A stretch of DNA of 64,000 nt from Aphrophora alni (lineage: Eukaryota; Arthropoda; Insecta; Hemiptera; Aphrophoridae), in NCBI GenBank assembly GCA_963513935.1, contig OY740768.1:67258231-67322230 (forward strand), in the 5' to 3' direction. The notes under the pieces were generated by a model. That model had not been told where the DNA came from. It was given only the letters and a program-made list of their open reading frames with translations, and searched no databases. A program made the translations under genes and the position numbers. Positions within the stretch are counted from its first letter, which is position 1. The number at the start of each line of letters is the position of its first letter. This document shows positions 24,568 to 38,019 of this stretch, piece by piece.

Positions 24568-26157
24568 CTATTGCATCAAATCATGAGGTTTGGTTCTCTT
24601 GAGTCGTCGAATCCCATCAGCGCTGTCAGTCAACGCCTTCATGTCCCGATGAACGTGAACTAGTAGACGCTGTTCATGCCTCAAAGCTACCCTCCTCACT
24701 TCTTCCTTTACGAAATTTACTTTCAAATCTCTGTGTAAATCACTGTTCCTGATGTACCATGGAGCTTGAACTATTCCTCTAAGGACTTTATTTTGAAAGT
24801 TCTGTATTTTCTTCATATTTGTTTCCTTTGTACAGCCCCAAATTTGGATACCATAGGTCCATACAGGCTTCAGCACCTGCTTGTATATTAAAAGCTTATT
24901 GTGGATTGATAACTCTGAGTTTCGTCCAAGCAACCAGTAAAGTTGCCTGTATTTCATGTTTAGTTCTTCCTTCTTTTTCTTTACATGCTCTTTCCACTTT
25001 AACTTAGTATCAAGGGTCATGCCAAGATACTTAGCTGTGTTTACGTGGGACAATGTTTTGTCGTTTATTATCAAGGGTATTGGTACTAACTTTTTATTAG
25101 TGAAATGGATATACGTTGATTTTCCTTCATTTATTTTAATGCGCCAACGTTTAGTCCATTCATTAACTCGGTCCACAGCTCTCTGCAGTTTACTGGTCGC
25201 AACGTCAGCATCCCCTCCAACAGCTAAGATGGCGGTATCATCAGCAAAGGTTGCAATGGTGGTATTATTTTCCTGAGGTATGTCACGGGTAAACAGTAAA
25301 TAAAGGGTAGGGCCAAGGACACTTCCCTGAGGCACCCCTGCTGTTATCCGATGAAGATCTGAAAACTTGTTGTCATATCTGACACGAAAGTATCTACCCG
25401 AAATATACGAGCTGAGTATTTGAAAATACTGTCGAGGAAGGTCTCGATCAAGTTTAAACAATAATCCCTCATGCCAGACTCTATCAAAAGCCTGTGCAAC
25501 ATCAAGAAAGACAGCCGCACAGACCTTCTTTTCCTCAAGTGTTTTCTCAATTATGTCAGTGATACGATGAACTTGGTCGATCGTTGAGTGCTTTGCTCTA
25601 AAGCCAAATTGGTGTGGTGGAATTAGTTGTCTATCTTCTACAACAATCATTAATCTCTTCAGTATTAGTTTTTCCATTATTTTTGACAAGGTAGGCAACA
25701 AGGAAATAGGTCTATAAGACGCAACTTCATAAAGCGATTTTCCTGGTTTAGGTATAACAATTACTTCAGCAATTTTCCAATGTTTAGGAAAATACATCAG
25801 CTTAAAGCAGGAATTTATGAGTTTTAATAATTTGCGTAAGGCTATCATGGGTAGTTCTTTAATGATTTGAGCTGTTATCAAATCATATCCTGGTGCTTTT
25901 TTTGTGCGAAGATTACAATGAATTATATTTATTAATTCCTTCATGGTGGCAAGGGGAATTCTTGCTTCATCAATCTTATGAATTTTATCTATATTTTCTC
26001 CCTCTGTTTGCTGTGGCAATGGTTGGAAAATACTTTTCAAGTGTTCAGCGATGAGATCTGCCTTCTGTCTTGAACTACGTGCCCATTGTCCATCGGACAT
26101 CTTCAATGGTGGATTCCGAATTTTAGGCCTTTTTATTCTTTTAGCTGCTTTAGTGGA
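24568..26157 (-). pseudogene. LINE reverse transcriptase (ORF2 C-terminal part), intact frame
   Basis: Open from the inversion junction to TAG at 24568 with no interruption, about 530 codons. Numbering from residue 1 at 26106: APGYD near 71, YRPISLL near 121, QFGFR near 156, LDVAQAFDRVWH near 191, GVPQGSVLGP near 247, the catalytic FADD near 277, then the thumb segment HVNTAKYLGMTLDTKLKW and a C-terminal region ending in PHDLMQ. These are the conserved RT blocks in order, typical of the Jockey clade. The enzyme normally nicks the target with an upstream endonuclease and reverse-transcribes its own mRNA at the break; the endonuclease is missing here and no natural start codon exists, because the frame begins inside ORF2. 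The uninterrupted frame shows the insertion is young. Scored as a pseudogene fragment rather than a functional gene. Confidence 0.9.
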
Positions 26158-26437
26158 ACAGTTGATTACTGATATACAGCAGGCAGCAGAAGAGAGTACT
26201 CCTCAAAGCAGTGGAAACAGGAATCGAGTAATAAGTTATCCCATGGAAGTGAGAGAGTTGATCACTAAAAAAAGGAAAGCCCGTAGAAAGTGGCAACAAA
26301 CCAGATATCCTGAAGATAAAACAAAGGCCAACAAGCTTAGCAATGAACTGAAGAAACTGATTCGATCGATAAAGAACGAATCTATTAATAAGTTTCTAAA
26401 TGAGTTGACGGCAGGAGAGGATACTGAATACTCACTA
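26153..26437 (+). pseudogene. inverted upstream piece of LINE ORF2
   Basis: Plus-strand frame of about 95 codons from VEQLITDIQQAAEESTP through ITKKRKARRKWQQTRYP and IRSIKNESINKFLNELT to EDTEYSL, then into the duplication, where a TAA arises. This is the linker between endonuclease and reverse transcriptase of Jockey ORF2. It lies head to head with the RT part: its last codon before the break is the one expected just before the first RT-side residues (KAAKRIKRP) on the other strand. The inner junction is at about 26152-26160, where GTGGAACA can be read into either piece, consistent with a microhomology join. Confidence 0.85.
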
Positions 26438-26450
26438 TAACCATTAGGAT
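26436..26450. repeat. target-site duplication of the LINE (right copy)
   Basis: TATAACCATTAGGAT, identical to 24364-24378. It abuts the EYSL end of the inverted piece. Confidence 0.9.
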
Positions 26451-27039
26451 GAGTTTTTTTTTCTCAAACCATCTGTTTTTTTAGACACAAAACTATTATC
26501 AGGGCTGTTTGTTTAACCATAACTATTTAACGGCAGCATTATAGATGTACCTATGCTGTTGAAGATGTGTAAAAATGCAATCTGTATATAATTGCAGTTT
26601 AAATAATGTTAGTCAAAGTAAAACGTTGGTCCACAACCAGCAGATCTTACGTATCGTAATTGCAAAGTTACAAAGTTTCCCAACAAAATATACGGGATCG
26701 ACGAAACCTAAATTGTTTGTGGAATAATTTTGGTAGCAAGAAAGTAAAATAATATTCACTTTCGACGTCGAAATGACGAATTTGATTAAATTCTTGATTT
26801 TTGAAAATATTTAGAACAATTTGATTGAAACTTTGCACTACAATTTTTACATTCCAATGTCCATGATCTCTGTCAACATTTTGGTTATTCGTTTATTTTA
26901 ATTACACTTATACAATATATTTAATGTAGGTATTATGAACGAAATGATAAAGATTACTTCTGCTCAATAATATTTTGTTATTGTTGCTTTTATAATGCAA
27001 ATTTGCAATATATTGTAATAATGTAATCCACCATATTTG

Positions 27040-27290
27040 AACGATTATTGAAACCATCCAAAGCTTTGATAATTAATTTGAACGATAATTAGTTTCGTTT
27101 TAATAATGGCCTTTTATTTGATTTAGCATAATTCGTTTTCAAATAATTAGTGTTTATGTTAGTTATCATCAGCTTTTGCGATTAATTAAAAACCCTTCGC
27201 TTATCAAAAATTTGAAATATGTGCGAAGGTTTATTTAGCTTAACTATATAATTAAACCGATTAACAACGTGTGTCCAGGTCGTACAAGTA
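27040..27290. promoter_or_regulatory. candidate regulatory region (homeodomain-site cluster)
   Basis: The sequence carries repeated TAATTA/ATTA-type cores (GATAATTAATTTG, CGATAATTAGTTTCG, AAATAATTAGTG, GCGATTAATTAAA), an AAAGCTTTGAT site and ACCGATTAAC. It has no coding frame. Density of such sites is partly expected in AT-rich DNA, so this is a weak call. Confidence 0.2.
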
Positions 27291-27479
27291 TGGAAAACCA
27301 AGTTAACTAATAGACTTTGTTTGTGTAACTAATAGACTCACCTCTGGTATCTAACATCGTAAAAGTTAATTCACACCAACATAGTACCGCCGATATCCAC
27401 AATGTGGTCATTCATATCCATAATGTTATTTTTCTCTTTTCCTCACTATTTCCTAAGCGCTATATTTCGCTATATAGCG

Positions 27480-27480
<1 letters not shown>

Positions 27481-27526
<46 letters not shown>
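27481..27526. repeat. (TA)23 microsatellite
   Basis: Uninterrupted TA dinucleotides, directly preceded by the palindromic AGCGCTATATTTCGCTATAT block. Confidence 0.95.
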
Positions 27527-27529
<3 letters not shown>

Positions 27530-28290
27530 TATTATATTTACGAATGAAAATATATTTTTGTACAATGTGTTTACACCATTTAATTTAAGAAATTGAAAAC
27601 AGAAAATTGAAAAACATAAGAAGTTGTGAAAAATCATATCCTTGAAAAAAAAAAAAAAAAAAATCTAGCCCTTGAATTTCGAGGCACTAAAACCTCCAGA
27701 TTCCGCTATGACATGTTACATTTAACAGTATCTTTTGTTTCGACAGCAGATACCGTCTTGTACAGCTATGTTGCGTGTAGGATTGCTCAATTTACAAAGG
27801 TGACCGATGTTATCAAACATAAAGTTATGCATGGTATTGTTTGTTGTAATTTTGGACGTGCACTACATTTATATAACTGTCTGAAATGTACTTTCTCAAA
27901 CTGTAATGTTTATACAGATTTTGTTTCTTGGAAGATTCAATTTAATTTTACTGATATAGTAATCATAGTTTCAGTGAAAAAAAAAATTAAAGAGAACATG
28001 TAACAGTTTTAAATCACTTTTTCGATTTTCTGAGGCTGAGGCCATGAAAAGTGGAGATCACTCAGGAGGTCAACAGTTTTTGTGAGTCCTCTATACTTCG
28101 TATACTGAAAAGTAGAATAATATTATTACATAACTAAATTGGCTAAAAGACGAAACGACAATTAAGTTGAATATAGACATCAAAGACTCTTGGCGTCCTT
28201 AGGAAATATTAACCTTGAATCTATAATAATAATATACATTAAAGACTGAAAACTTTTAGATGAGTTGATTGTATGCCACAAGGTTCTATT

Positions 28291-28327
<37 letters not shown>

Positions 28328-28329
28328 TA
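28291..28329. repeat. poly-A followed by (TA)n
   Basis: Fifteen A residues run into about 24 bases of TA, probably a retroposed tail that seeded a microsatellite. Confidence 0.85.
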
Positions 28330-29959
28330 ACCAAGTTATCTAGCGAGTAACCCCAAATAAAATAAATGATTATCATAGTACAAATGCAAATCTGTAAACA
28401 CGGTACAAAATGTTTAAAAACTAATTTTCCATTTCTCGGTTATTTTACTAGACATGTTTAATTTGTGCAAATTTCAATGTTTATAATAAGTTTGAAAAAT
28501 CATTTAAGTGTTATTGCTAAAGCAGAAATTGGTTTAAAAATTTTAATATTGTTTTATGATTTCATCGTTCTTTTATACTATTACTAGGCTTTTCCTGACT
28601 CATTTTATACCACATCATTGGTGGGTTTATAATTTAAGATAATTATCACAAAAATCAGTTTACAACTAAAGATAAAGATGATAGGCCTATCTAGAATATA
28701 CTATATCGTTTACCAACTTCATCTTATCGTTAGCCTGTTTGTCAATGTTTTTTTTTAATAATTTTTTTAATTTTTATTTTTATTATAGTTTCAATCTTCA
28801 TACCATATTCATGCAGGAAACTTCACGTTACTCACAACACATATATTGAATACTTATAAACGCATGGATTCGAATGGAATTGCGTCATTACTTTAAATTT
28901 ATATTTATATTGGAATACAAGATATGTTCTGCTTTATTTTTCGGTTAATCATATAGTTGTATTCATATATTTCATATATTTTCATAATATTCATATATTT
29001 TTGGTAAATCATATATAATCTTATAGCTGTATTCTGTATGGCAGAGGACGTAGTCTTTTGACCTTGTATTGGGACTGTATCTTGGAGGTTCGTTTTAGGT
29101 AGCACTCAGAAAACGTGTTTCGATGATGAAATCAAATTTTAACCTAAAATATATCAGAAAGATTATCTTCCTTAATGTCAATGTATTAAGCGATTTAAAA
29201 TTGAAATCATACTTGTTTTTGTATCACCAAGACTGTAGTACGTTTCTGATAGTTTGTATATGTAAATTAACTTAAAATGTCAATATTAATAATTCGGAGT
29301 AATTTTTTTTTTAAGTAGCCATCTTGTGTAAATAAAGAGGTTTCGAATGACGCCCACGTAATTATTATTCCATAATGTAGTTTATTTTCCTTATAAAGTG
29401 TCCCTTTGTCCTGAATCAATTATCGGTATGAATGAATTCAAAATAGGCAATTTTTTACATGGTTTATAAAGTAATAGATATGTACTAAGTTGTAGCATCA
29501 TCAAGTTTGTCGATTATTGAACTTGTTTTGATGTAGTTTGTTTTCATAAAGTATTTAATTATCTTGCAATCTATATATTTAATTTTGGACGGTTTATTTT
29601 TTCCAAATGTGAAACAACAGTTCCATTTAAATCCTGTTTCCATTCTTGATTTTAAAGATCTTCACAATCTGAAATCCGAAAAAATCGAAGTTGTGTGATC
29701 GTTTTTCCATGATTGAATTTGTTTAAAAATACAGATATAAAATGGAATTATTAGTACCTAAAGCTTTATCATTAATAATCAGTATATCAAAAGTTAACAC
29801 TTAACTGACTTTTAATAACATAATTTTGGGTTAACATAGTATACTACTAATGGTACATTATGCTCATAATATTTGAGTGATACTAAGTATACGGTTGGAA
29901 AGAGCATCTCAACAGCAATCCAGTGATGCCCAACAAACCACCTATGAGAGAGTAAAGCG

Positions 29960-30046
29960 ATGTCTGGAAAGAAAGAAAGAATCTTCGGCAACGCCCAACG
30001 CGTCAACGACGGCGCCAGTTTATCGGCTGCGGCAGCGGCCATGCAA
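29960..30046 (+). CDS. candidate first coding exon of a split gene
   Basis: An ATG at 29960 (G at -3, in-frame stop TGA at 29945) opens 29 codons: MSGKKERIFGNAQRVNDG then ASLSAAAAAMQ. The segment is a sharp GC island, and its third positions are about 80% G/C in the core against about 57% at positions 1 and 2, which supports coding. A donor follows at CAA|GTAGAT in phase 0; a second at 30077 (AAT|GTATGG) is also phase 0. The exon at 46913 begins in phase 0, so they can join. Caution: the minus strand of the same island has a 76-codon frame (MAAAAADKLAPSL...) sharing the same third positions, so composition alone does not settle the strand, and the donor is weak. The protein was not recognised; an Ala run in a low-complexity N-terminus is common in nuclear regulators, but that is only suggestive. 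Confidence 0.4.
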
Positions 30047-30955
30047 GTAGATAAGGAAATCGCTCAAAAACACAATGTATGGACTAAATTTTGTCCGGTT
30101 ACACGTATTCACGTTATTTCTCCATGTCGACAGACACTCGTTTTGTACAATAATAAATTGTTCCTTTTGTGTAAATTGCAATTATTACTCTCCCATAGGG
30201 GTATTTATGTTATGGTCTATTCTCTTTCTTTTTTTGTTACAATGATTTCGCCTTTAAAACAACAAGGTGAGCATTCTATGTTACAAAGATACAAACAAAG
30301 CTGCAATTGAAAATTATGAGTTATTAAAGGCATTACTCAATTTAGCGGAGATAGTTATTTAGGATTTTGGAAAAATAAAAACAAAATATTTTTTGATATT
30401 TTATAAAACAAGAGAGAAAAATATGAATGACTTGATATCATTACATTAGCAGCAATAATGTCCATTAATATTAAATATGTATTTTTATTGGTTTATTTCC
30501 CTGAGTTTTGTTTTATAAAACTAATGCTCTACTTTAACTAATTGGTCGTGTTTAAAAAATAGGGTAAGCTATAAAGTTGTGTACTCAGACTCTGCAAACG
30601 TTTGACAAAATAAAATCACTTTAGCCAGATCTCCCCTTCGACATTGATTGATTATTTGTTTACTCTTTAGTGAGCTTTGATTAAACACAAAGAAAACCTA
30701 TTTACTGTGATAAGGTTACGAGGTTAAATTTGATCTCCAGCAATCGGTCTTTACTATTTAATTTGATTTTAATTATTGTCTTTGTGTCACAATAATTACT
30801 AAATTTTGTAAAACAAACTGATCACCCACCTAATATAGTAGTTTTTATAGAAAAACTTCTTATTCTGTGCAATAGTGAGAACTAACATAAGTTGTAAGTA
30901 ATCAAAGGCGTGAAGCTGCAATGTTTCGGGCCTAAAAACATCGTACTATCTATAG

Positions 30956-30998
30956 AAGTTTTACTAACGGCCAGAAACTTCCGGGTTTAGTAAAACTT
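30956..30998. other. short hairpin
   Basis: AAGTTTTACTAA at 30956-30967 and TTAGTAAAACTT at 30987-30998 form a perfect 12-bp stem around a 19-base GC-richer loop. It is too short for a convincing pre-miRNA; it may be a cruciform or a small repeat. Confidence 0.5.
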
Positions 30999-33900
30999 AA
31001 ATGGATAAATATTCCCTCTTATAAATTAAAAAATCCTGTCACGTGATCTCGGTTTGTTTAGGGCGTTTACACATTCAGGAAAAAAGTATCCTTTAGGTCA
31101 CCATCCTCGGATGTAAAATCAGTTAATGCTAATATTTTTTGTCTAAAATTGAGTCTAAAAATGACGTTTGCATTTTTTGTATGTATTTAAACTTGAAAGT
31201 TCCCCTCTCCTCCTAATTTCTGTTTAGCAAGGAGAATCAAGGTGTTACCATTACCAAACATTAAGCGTATAAATACAACTCCCCTCACTAAGAATACAGT
31301 ATTTCTATATGGAGTTAAATGAAATAATAATACTTAGTCTTATATAATAGGTGGGTTGCGCTTTTAACGGGTTTACAAATTAATTTTAAATGCTTAAGGA
31401 ATTAACTATTAACCAAAGTTTTAATGAATTGTAGTACCGCCAAGGGAGAAAAGCACTCTTGGTGTGACACTTTCTATTAATACTGAGCATCAAGACGTCT
31501 TTTCGGTGTGTAGTGTTACTTGACCTTTCATCTTCACACATTTCTCATCAGATACGTGCTTTAATATATCATGTGTCATATCTCGAAATGTAGGCAGAAT
31601 CATTCAGTATGAGTCGGTAAAAGGCTTAGTTTTCTAATCAAATACAAAAACAAAATTACATTTCTCGTTGATTTGTATTTGTAAGATAGTATTTTACAAT
31701 TAAATGAAATGTTGGTTTGAATTATATTTAAAATATTTGTGAAAATCTACTTGTAGGCTAATTTATAACATAACGTACTCAAAAAACCATAAACAGGTTT
31801 AACAAAAGGCTAGTTCTTTTATACTTCGTGGGCTTTACATATTTCGTTAAGAACTAATTCGAATTATGTTATTGAATTCTTTACCTAGATGAGGCATTTA
31901 CATTCAAAAAAATGCCTTTACGCTTTTAAAATTTGTAGATGACATTTAAAATTTCGGAACATTCTTCATAACTTATGGTCAGACCACATCCATAAAAAAA
32001 AAAATGTAATGACGTTCTAAAGTCCAGATTTATTATATTTACAACCCAAACGACTAAGCGATTTGATTATCGTTTTCACTAATCTCTGTAGTGTGAACTA
32101 AGAAGTACGATTTACAATTTTTAACCCCACACAAATGTTAAAATCTTTAACAAATTTCTGAAAATATTAGTGAGAAACCGACTCTTTATTTCCTAAAAAA
32201 ATACAGCGACAACATCTCGGCATTGAAAAATAAATGGCAATTATGGTTTTTGTTGTAGATAAATCTCTCTATTCCTACGACTACAGCTTCAACTAATATT
32301 TGACGCTAACTTTCTCGATTTCTCTATTGGAAATTTTGCCTCTTCAATATATGTCCCTTAAGGTAGAACAAACTAAGTGGCATTTAACGTCATTTCAGCA
32401 AATTACATTTTTAAGTAAAACTATTTATTTTCCATTATTTATAAACATCCTTGTTTTTAAGTCAAATCAAATCATAAGGAAATAACAGAAAAAGAATCCA
32501 TAATTTGTTATTATATTTCGGAACAAGTTCGTTACAAACGATATCCGCTAAGTTGGGCGAATATAGATTTCATAAAATACATCCCTTCTTGAAAGTTAAA
32601 TTCTCATCACGTCGCAAAATAACTTTTACCAAGGGTGATAGTAGATAGAGTGTTATTTTAAGAAACAATACTTGGGACCCTCCGGCGGCGAATCGAGATA
32701 GAACAACTTTTATGTTTTCGATCAAGATTTCAACTTTCTATAAGCAATTAAGACTTTCCGTTCGTTTCTCCCTTTTCTAGAAGCAATCACTTTTCTTAAA
32801 ATATTTATTTTGTATATTTTAGTTTTATAAAACTTGGAACAATCTAGATTCAAGTCAACGTTAAGTACTAGAAGTTTAAGAAAAGAAAATTTCAATATTA
32901 GACCTAGCGGTTTTTCTCTCTCTCTGTCTCTCTCTACAAATTTTATATTTTTAATTATTGTTGTAAGAAGAAGTGGTATTAACCATTTATTATATTATAC
33001 ACTTCATTTTATATGTTTTTAAGTATTTATTGATTTCTAGTTCCAAAAATAAAATTGAGTTGCTATTTATTAATTTGCTCAAAATTTATCACGCGAACTC
33101 ACTATTTTTCTTGTATTTTAATATTCTGTTTTTATCTTAAATTAGTTTTAAATTATGAAGCAAGAAAATTTTTGTGTTACGTTTCTAATGGTCCTTGACT
33201 TTGAACCCTAAAATATTTAGACGTTTTAGTTGACCATTAAATATTTTCTACATGATATCTGTCCATTTTCCTGCACATTGCCTAAAAAGCCATTGCTCCG
33301 ATTGACTCACAAATATTTACTTATGTATTATTGATCCGATTATAATCGAACTTGCATTTATATATTTATTAGACAGCTGAGTTAGGTCTCGCTTTCTACG
33401 CACTTGCTGGTCTAGTATCGCTTACTTTAACACTTAGAAGTAATCTATTAATAACCATTATGTTTGCAGAACTTTTCTTTCCATAGCCTTGCGTTATTAT
33501 AGCCAACGTCAATTTCAAAACATTAATTTGACGCTAGTAAAATTTTTGTTGGTGTTAATAAAAGAAGAACTCCATCTTACACCTGGTTTTATTGGCTATA
33601 AAAGTTGAGGCTGGACCTGGAAATTATCCAGGGGTGTTCGTTGTTTTGAGGATAGCTTTCTTTTATGCTTGTTTCTCGTTGCTAACTTTCATATTTATGG
33701 GAGCATTTTAAAACAAATCCATTTCTTTCTATCAAAGACGTTACTAATTACAAAATGATCAATTTGTGTGTTATACTATTAAAGCTTTTAATGTTAATGT
33801 GTAATATTAAAAATAATAATAATTAATAAAATTTTCTTCTAAAATATATTTTATTGGTTTTTAAGTACTGCTGAAGAAAAAACTGTCTTCACATTATAGA

Positions 33901-36900
33901 GATTAATTAATATATAAAACTAATTACAATATTCCCTTTATGATTATTTAATTGTATAAAATTTAACAAGTCAAAACAAATTTACAGTTATAATATAGTT
34001 CATTTAATAAAATTTTCCAATTTTCTTGAACTTTTTAGAATGTTTTTGACTCAGTTATACTGTATATTGGAATTTAACTTAAAAAGCAACCATAAACCGA
34101 AAAAGGTATTGTTTTTATATTTGTATTTATAATAAGATGATTTTATTGATTAATGTGTGATTGTTAAACTAAACTTGGAAATATAAGTGTAATAGAGACT
34201 GGGAAAATAAGAGGTGAAATATATTTGTTTACCATATTTATCACTTTGACATTGACATTATTTGCAAAACTTAAAAATCTCGATAAAATTTAAGAAGGCG
34301 ATGAAACATTGTCTTCGAAATATTTGTTAAGAGAACCTTAAATCTATTCCGTTGCCGACGTTATTTACAGATTCTTTCCATTTCGACGTACCTTTATTAT
34401 TTGCCGCTTCAATTGAAAATCATTTCTTTGTTATAATTTGTTTGACTTGACAACAACGGCGAACGCTCATGATGAAAGCGAGCAAATTGCAACTAAACAA
34501 AATTTTAATACCTTCGTCTGTCTCCTTCGTCTTTTATCTCGAAACTCTTTCTACAGTCATAAATGAAAAACAGTTTAACTTAATTTGTGAGCACTAAAAG
34601 TTGAAAACAAACTGGGGACTGCGACAAAAGGAATGAAACAAAGGAGTGCCGGCTACAACTTTATTGCAGTTCTAACTGTAAATGTGTTTAGTCTATAGTT
34701 TGTGTTTTAAACCAAACACTTAGATTTATCTGAAGTGGAATCAGAAAGAAACAAGATCATATACTTCACACGTGTGTAATAGGTAGCCTCTACAATATAT
34801 TTTATATGTAAATTATTTAAGTTATCAATTTTATATCTACAGCGGTAATAAATCTGTAAGAATTGCTATAAAACTTTGACTTATCTTTTTCATACTAAGA
34901 AATTTAATATGGTAGTAATTTTGTCAGTGGAATAGTCAATTTACTAACTTAATGACGGTTAGATTTAGCGGCCAACCATTACTTGGAGAACTTGCGCTTT
35001 GCTTTATTAAATAGGTATTTTTCAATAAAAATAAATAATGAAACACAGAGATATTTATTGCCTCAAGTAGATATACATAAGCGGCTAGTCTGGATTACAC
35101 TTTAAATTAAATACAATTTTATATAAATTAGATAAAATTTTATAGATAGATAAAGATTTTAGCCCATTTGATTTTAATGTACGTCTTAAAATATCGATAT
35201 GAAAATATATTCAGAAATTAAGTAAATTCTTGGGCTTGTCCAAAAATATAGTTTTCCCCTCTTAATATTAAATATGCCTGCTCATACAAACATACTATTG
35301 AAACTTACTATTCAATTGTATACCTACTATTTATAACTTCCTTTTATATTTATTTAAGAAGTAAAAGTACAGTAGTTATGACATCACTTCCTTTGAGTAT
35401 TAAGTAATTAAACGATTTCATGATCAAAAGATTCTAACTTTTGGCCGACAAATACTTCAATTTCGTGTTTCCTTATTTGAGAAAGTGAGTGTATGTTTTA
35501 GATTACCATTCTAGTCAAATGCGTTATTAAAATATTAAACTAGGAATCTTGTACTTTGAGAAACATGCTTTAGTATTTATGTTAAGAATATACAAATTGG
35601 ACAAGGAAATTTATAGTATACTGCACTTGGAAGAGAATGTTTCAAATTTGCAAAATACTTGAAAAAAAAATAAATATAAAGAAGGTGGTTATGGTTGAGT
35701 TTTTTTTTCTTTTGTTTCTTATTTAGACTATCATTCAAAGATTTTTTTGCAGATTCTGAAACCTTATAATTGTGTTTAATATATACTTCAATTATAATTT
35801 GCTCAAATATTGATAGTTTATTTAACCTTTAAGTTATTTTAAGACTTAATAATTACACAATATTATTGTTGTATTAAATACGTTCACAATTTTTTTTTCC
35901 ACCAACACACATTTTTTACTGAAGACAATTAATTTTCTTATTTGCTTATTCTTAAAGATGCACGATAAGCTAATTATCGTATTTTTTGTATATATTATTT
36001 TATTTTTTTAAATTGTAAGTCTTATTTTTTAACTGTAGTCTTTATGTTTTAAAAATCTATTATTTCCCCTTCTATGAGTGGCTATATTATGTCATTGGAT
36101 TGTTAAATACATGATTTTTGTAAAACCGACCTTAATTTTATGCGCAGGCTATCATCTGACATTCCATTATTAGATTTTCAATAAATGACCATCTTTGATT
36201 TTGTCAAGACCGAATTGTAGTTTTTAATTGTAGAAAATCACTAAGTTTTAGCGGAATGTTTACGTTATATTTGTAACATATTAAATATTCTATATTTAAG
36301 GCTTTTGTTTGCAGCAAACTACTTTCTTCAATATACATAAAGATGTACTGTAAAAATTCCGTTTTATATACATAAAATACATACATTTGAAAGTTTCCAC
36401 ATCAAAGTTGTATAATGTTCACAAATTATATACAGTAATTCAACAAAATTTATGTTCAAAATCCTAAGTTTTAAATCATTTAAATGGTTTGGGCGCGAAA
36501 GATATTTGGAAAGTGATATCTCTTATAAATGTATTAAACAATTATAAATAATAATCTTTATTATAATAGATACTGTATCATTTAGTATTGTAATAGTCTT
36601 TAAATTGATTAAAAAATGGAACCACAAAAGTATAAATAGGTCTATAAATATGGTTAGTTTTAAGTCCTCTGAATGTTCATGTGTTCATATTATATATTGT
36701 CACATAATAATTGTTACTAATATATAATGACGTATGTTTCTTCTAACATTTAAGAAAATGAGCTGACAACGGTCAAAATTAAACACCGAAATAGTTTTTT
36801 TTTTTGAAAATTCGTATTTCATTTATAAAATGCAAGAGCGTTGTTACATTGACAAAATTGACTAAAAACCAATGAGTTATTTTACCGTTTTCCTATTACT

Positions 36901-38019
36901 GTTGTTGGATTTAGTAATACTTTGGAGAACTTATTCATCATAACATAGCATTAGTATATTTTTTATTATTATATTAATAAGAACTTTTCTTTATGTCTTA
37001 GTTGTAGATCTTCCACAGGTGTTTATCAATAAATGAACGTGACTTCTCTGCAAAGTTGACGTTCTGTTTGATCCCAACTCCTTAATAAATCAGCTTTTGT
37101 CTCCATTTAAACTTGAATACAGACACGTTAGATACATTTTTGTCGCTGTTTACATTTATTTACATCACACTTATTGCAGAGTTGACGATTATGTACATCG
37201 TTGAAAACTTAATTGAAGATGGAATAGTTGGTGCTTTGTATGAGACTGATATTGTTTAATGGTATAATTGAATTAATCTAACAGAGTTAATGTTGCCTTG
37301 GATTTATGTAAGAAGTTAACAAACATTTAATATTGGACAAAAGTTTATTTCTTAAAATATTAATTGCTAAATTATCGTATTGGTTATTAACGTAGTTTTG
37401 TTATTAAAATCTTAAAGTTTTCAGTTTGTTTCTTAATTTCCCCAATATGTTTTCTATTTAGTATTCTCCAACACTCATATATTGTTATCCTTGGAAACTT
37501 TGACTTGTATGTAGAGAAAGTGTTCTGAGTAATAACCAAAATGGATATTTTTCTCTATAGAAATAACCATTTTAAGGCATTTATATTATAAAGTCTGTCG
37601 ACCTTGCAGTGCATTAGAGTTCAAACGGTCAGACTGATTTTGATCAAATTTAATGTGTATGTATATTTTGGTCGATTTTGAGATATGGTTTTTGTTTGTT
37701 TATCAATAATTTAAAAAATGGTAATATTTATTATTAAACCAAAGTTTAGGGTTTATTATTAGTTTGTTTGGGATTTAGGTTTTTATAATGATGTGTGAGA
37801 ACTTCACAGTAACATTAGTGTATGGTTTATTTTCCTGTTCATATCAATAATTATTGGAAAAAAAGTGTATAATAAATATTTTATTTAAAATATTTAGAAA
37901 TGCTTGTGCTTCTTCTAATAAAAAGGTATCCCCAGGCCTCATTTTTAATATATCCTACTAACCGTTTTGCTCTGCTAATGGTAGTTGTTTAGTAACAACA
38001 ATTATTATTTAGATTGGTG

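Larger units (their letters stand above)
24379..26435 (-). mobile_element. Jockey-clade LINE, 5'-truncated and 5'-inverted
   Basis: About 2.06 kb between identical 15-bp duplications. On the minus strand the order is an inverted upstream piece of ORF2 (26435 to about 26155, coding on the plus strand), then the sense reverse-transcriptase part to the stop at 24568, then a roughly 190-bp 3' UTR ending in an A-rich AATAAATAAATAATATAATA tail. Outer end, inner junction and tail match a twin-priming insertion: a second primer annealed inside the RNA, so the upstream part was copied in reverse. The two pieces meet in the parent protein at nearly the same codon (…EYSL on one, (W)KAAKRIKRP on the other). 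ORF1, the endonuclease and the 5' UTR are missing, so it is dead on arrival although recent. Confidence 0.9.
26451..29959. other. AT-rich noncoding stretch
   Basis: No convincing gene. It holds a TA microsatellite (27481-27526) preceded by the AGCGCTATA palindromes at 27456-27480, poly-A tracts near 27643-27662 and 28291-28305, and a TAGGCCTA octamer at 28682-28689. A 125-codon frame from 27626 starts at a homopolymer and has no motif, so it is not called. Confidence 0.55.

Noticed and set aside
24819..25276. Plus-strand frames opposite the LINE reverse transcriptase
   Set aside because: Antisense shadows of the RT frame.
27626..28003. 125-codon plus-strand open frame
   Set aside because: Begins on a poly-A tract and ends in a Lys run; no motif; chance frame in AT-rich DNA.
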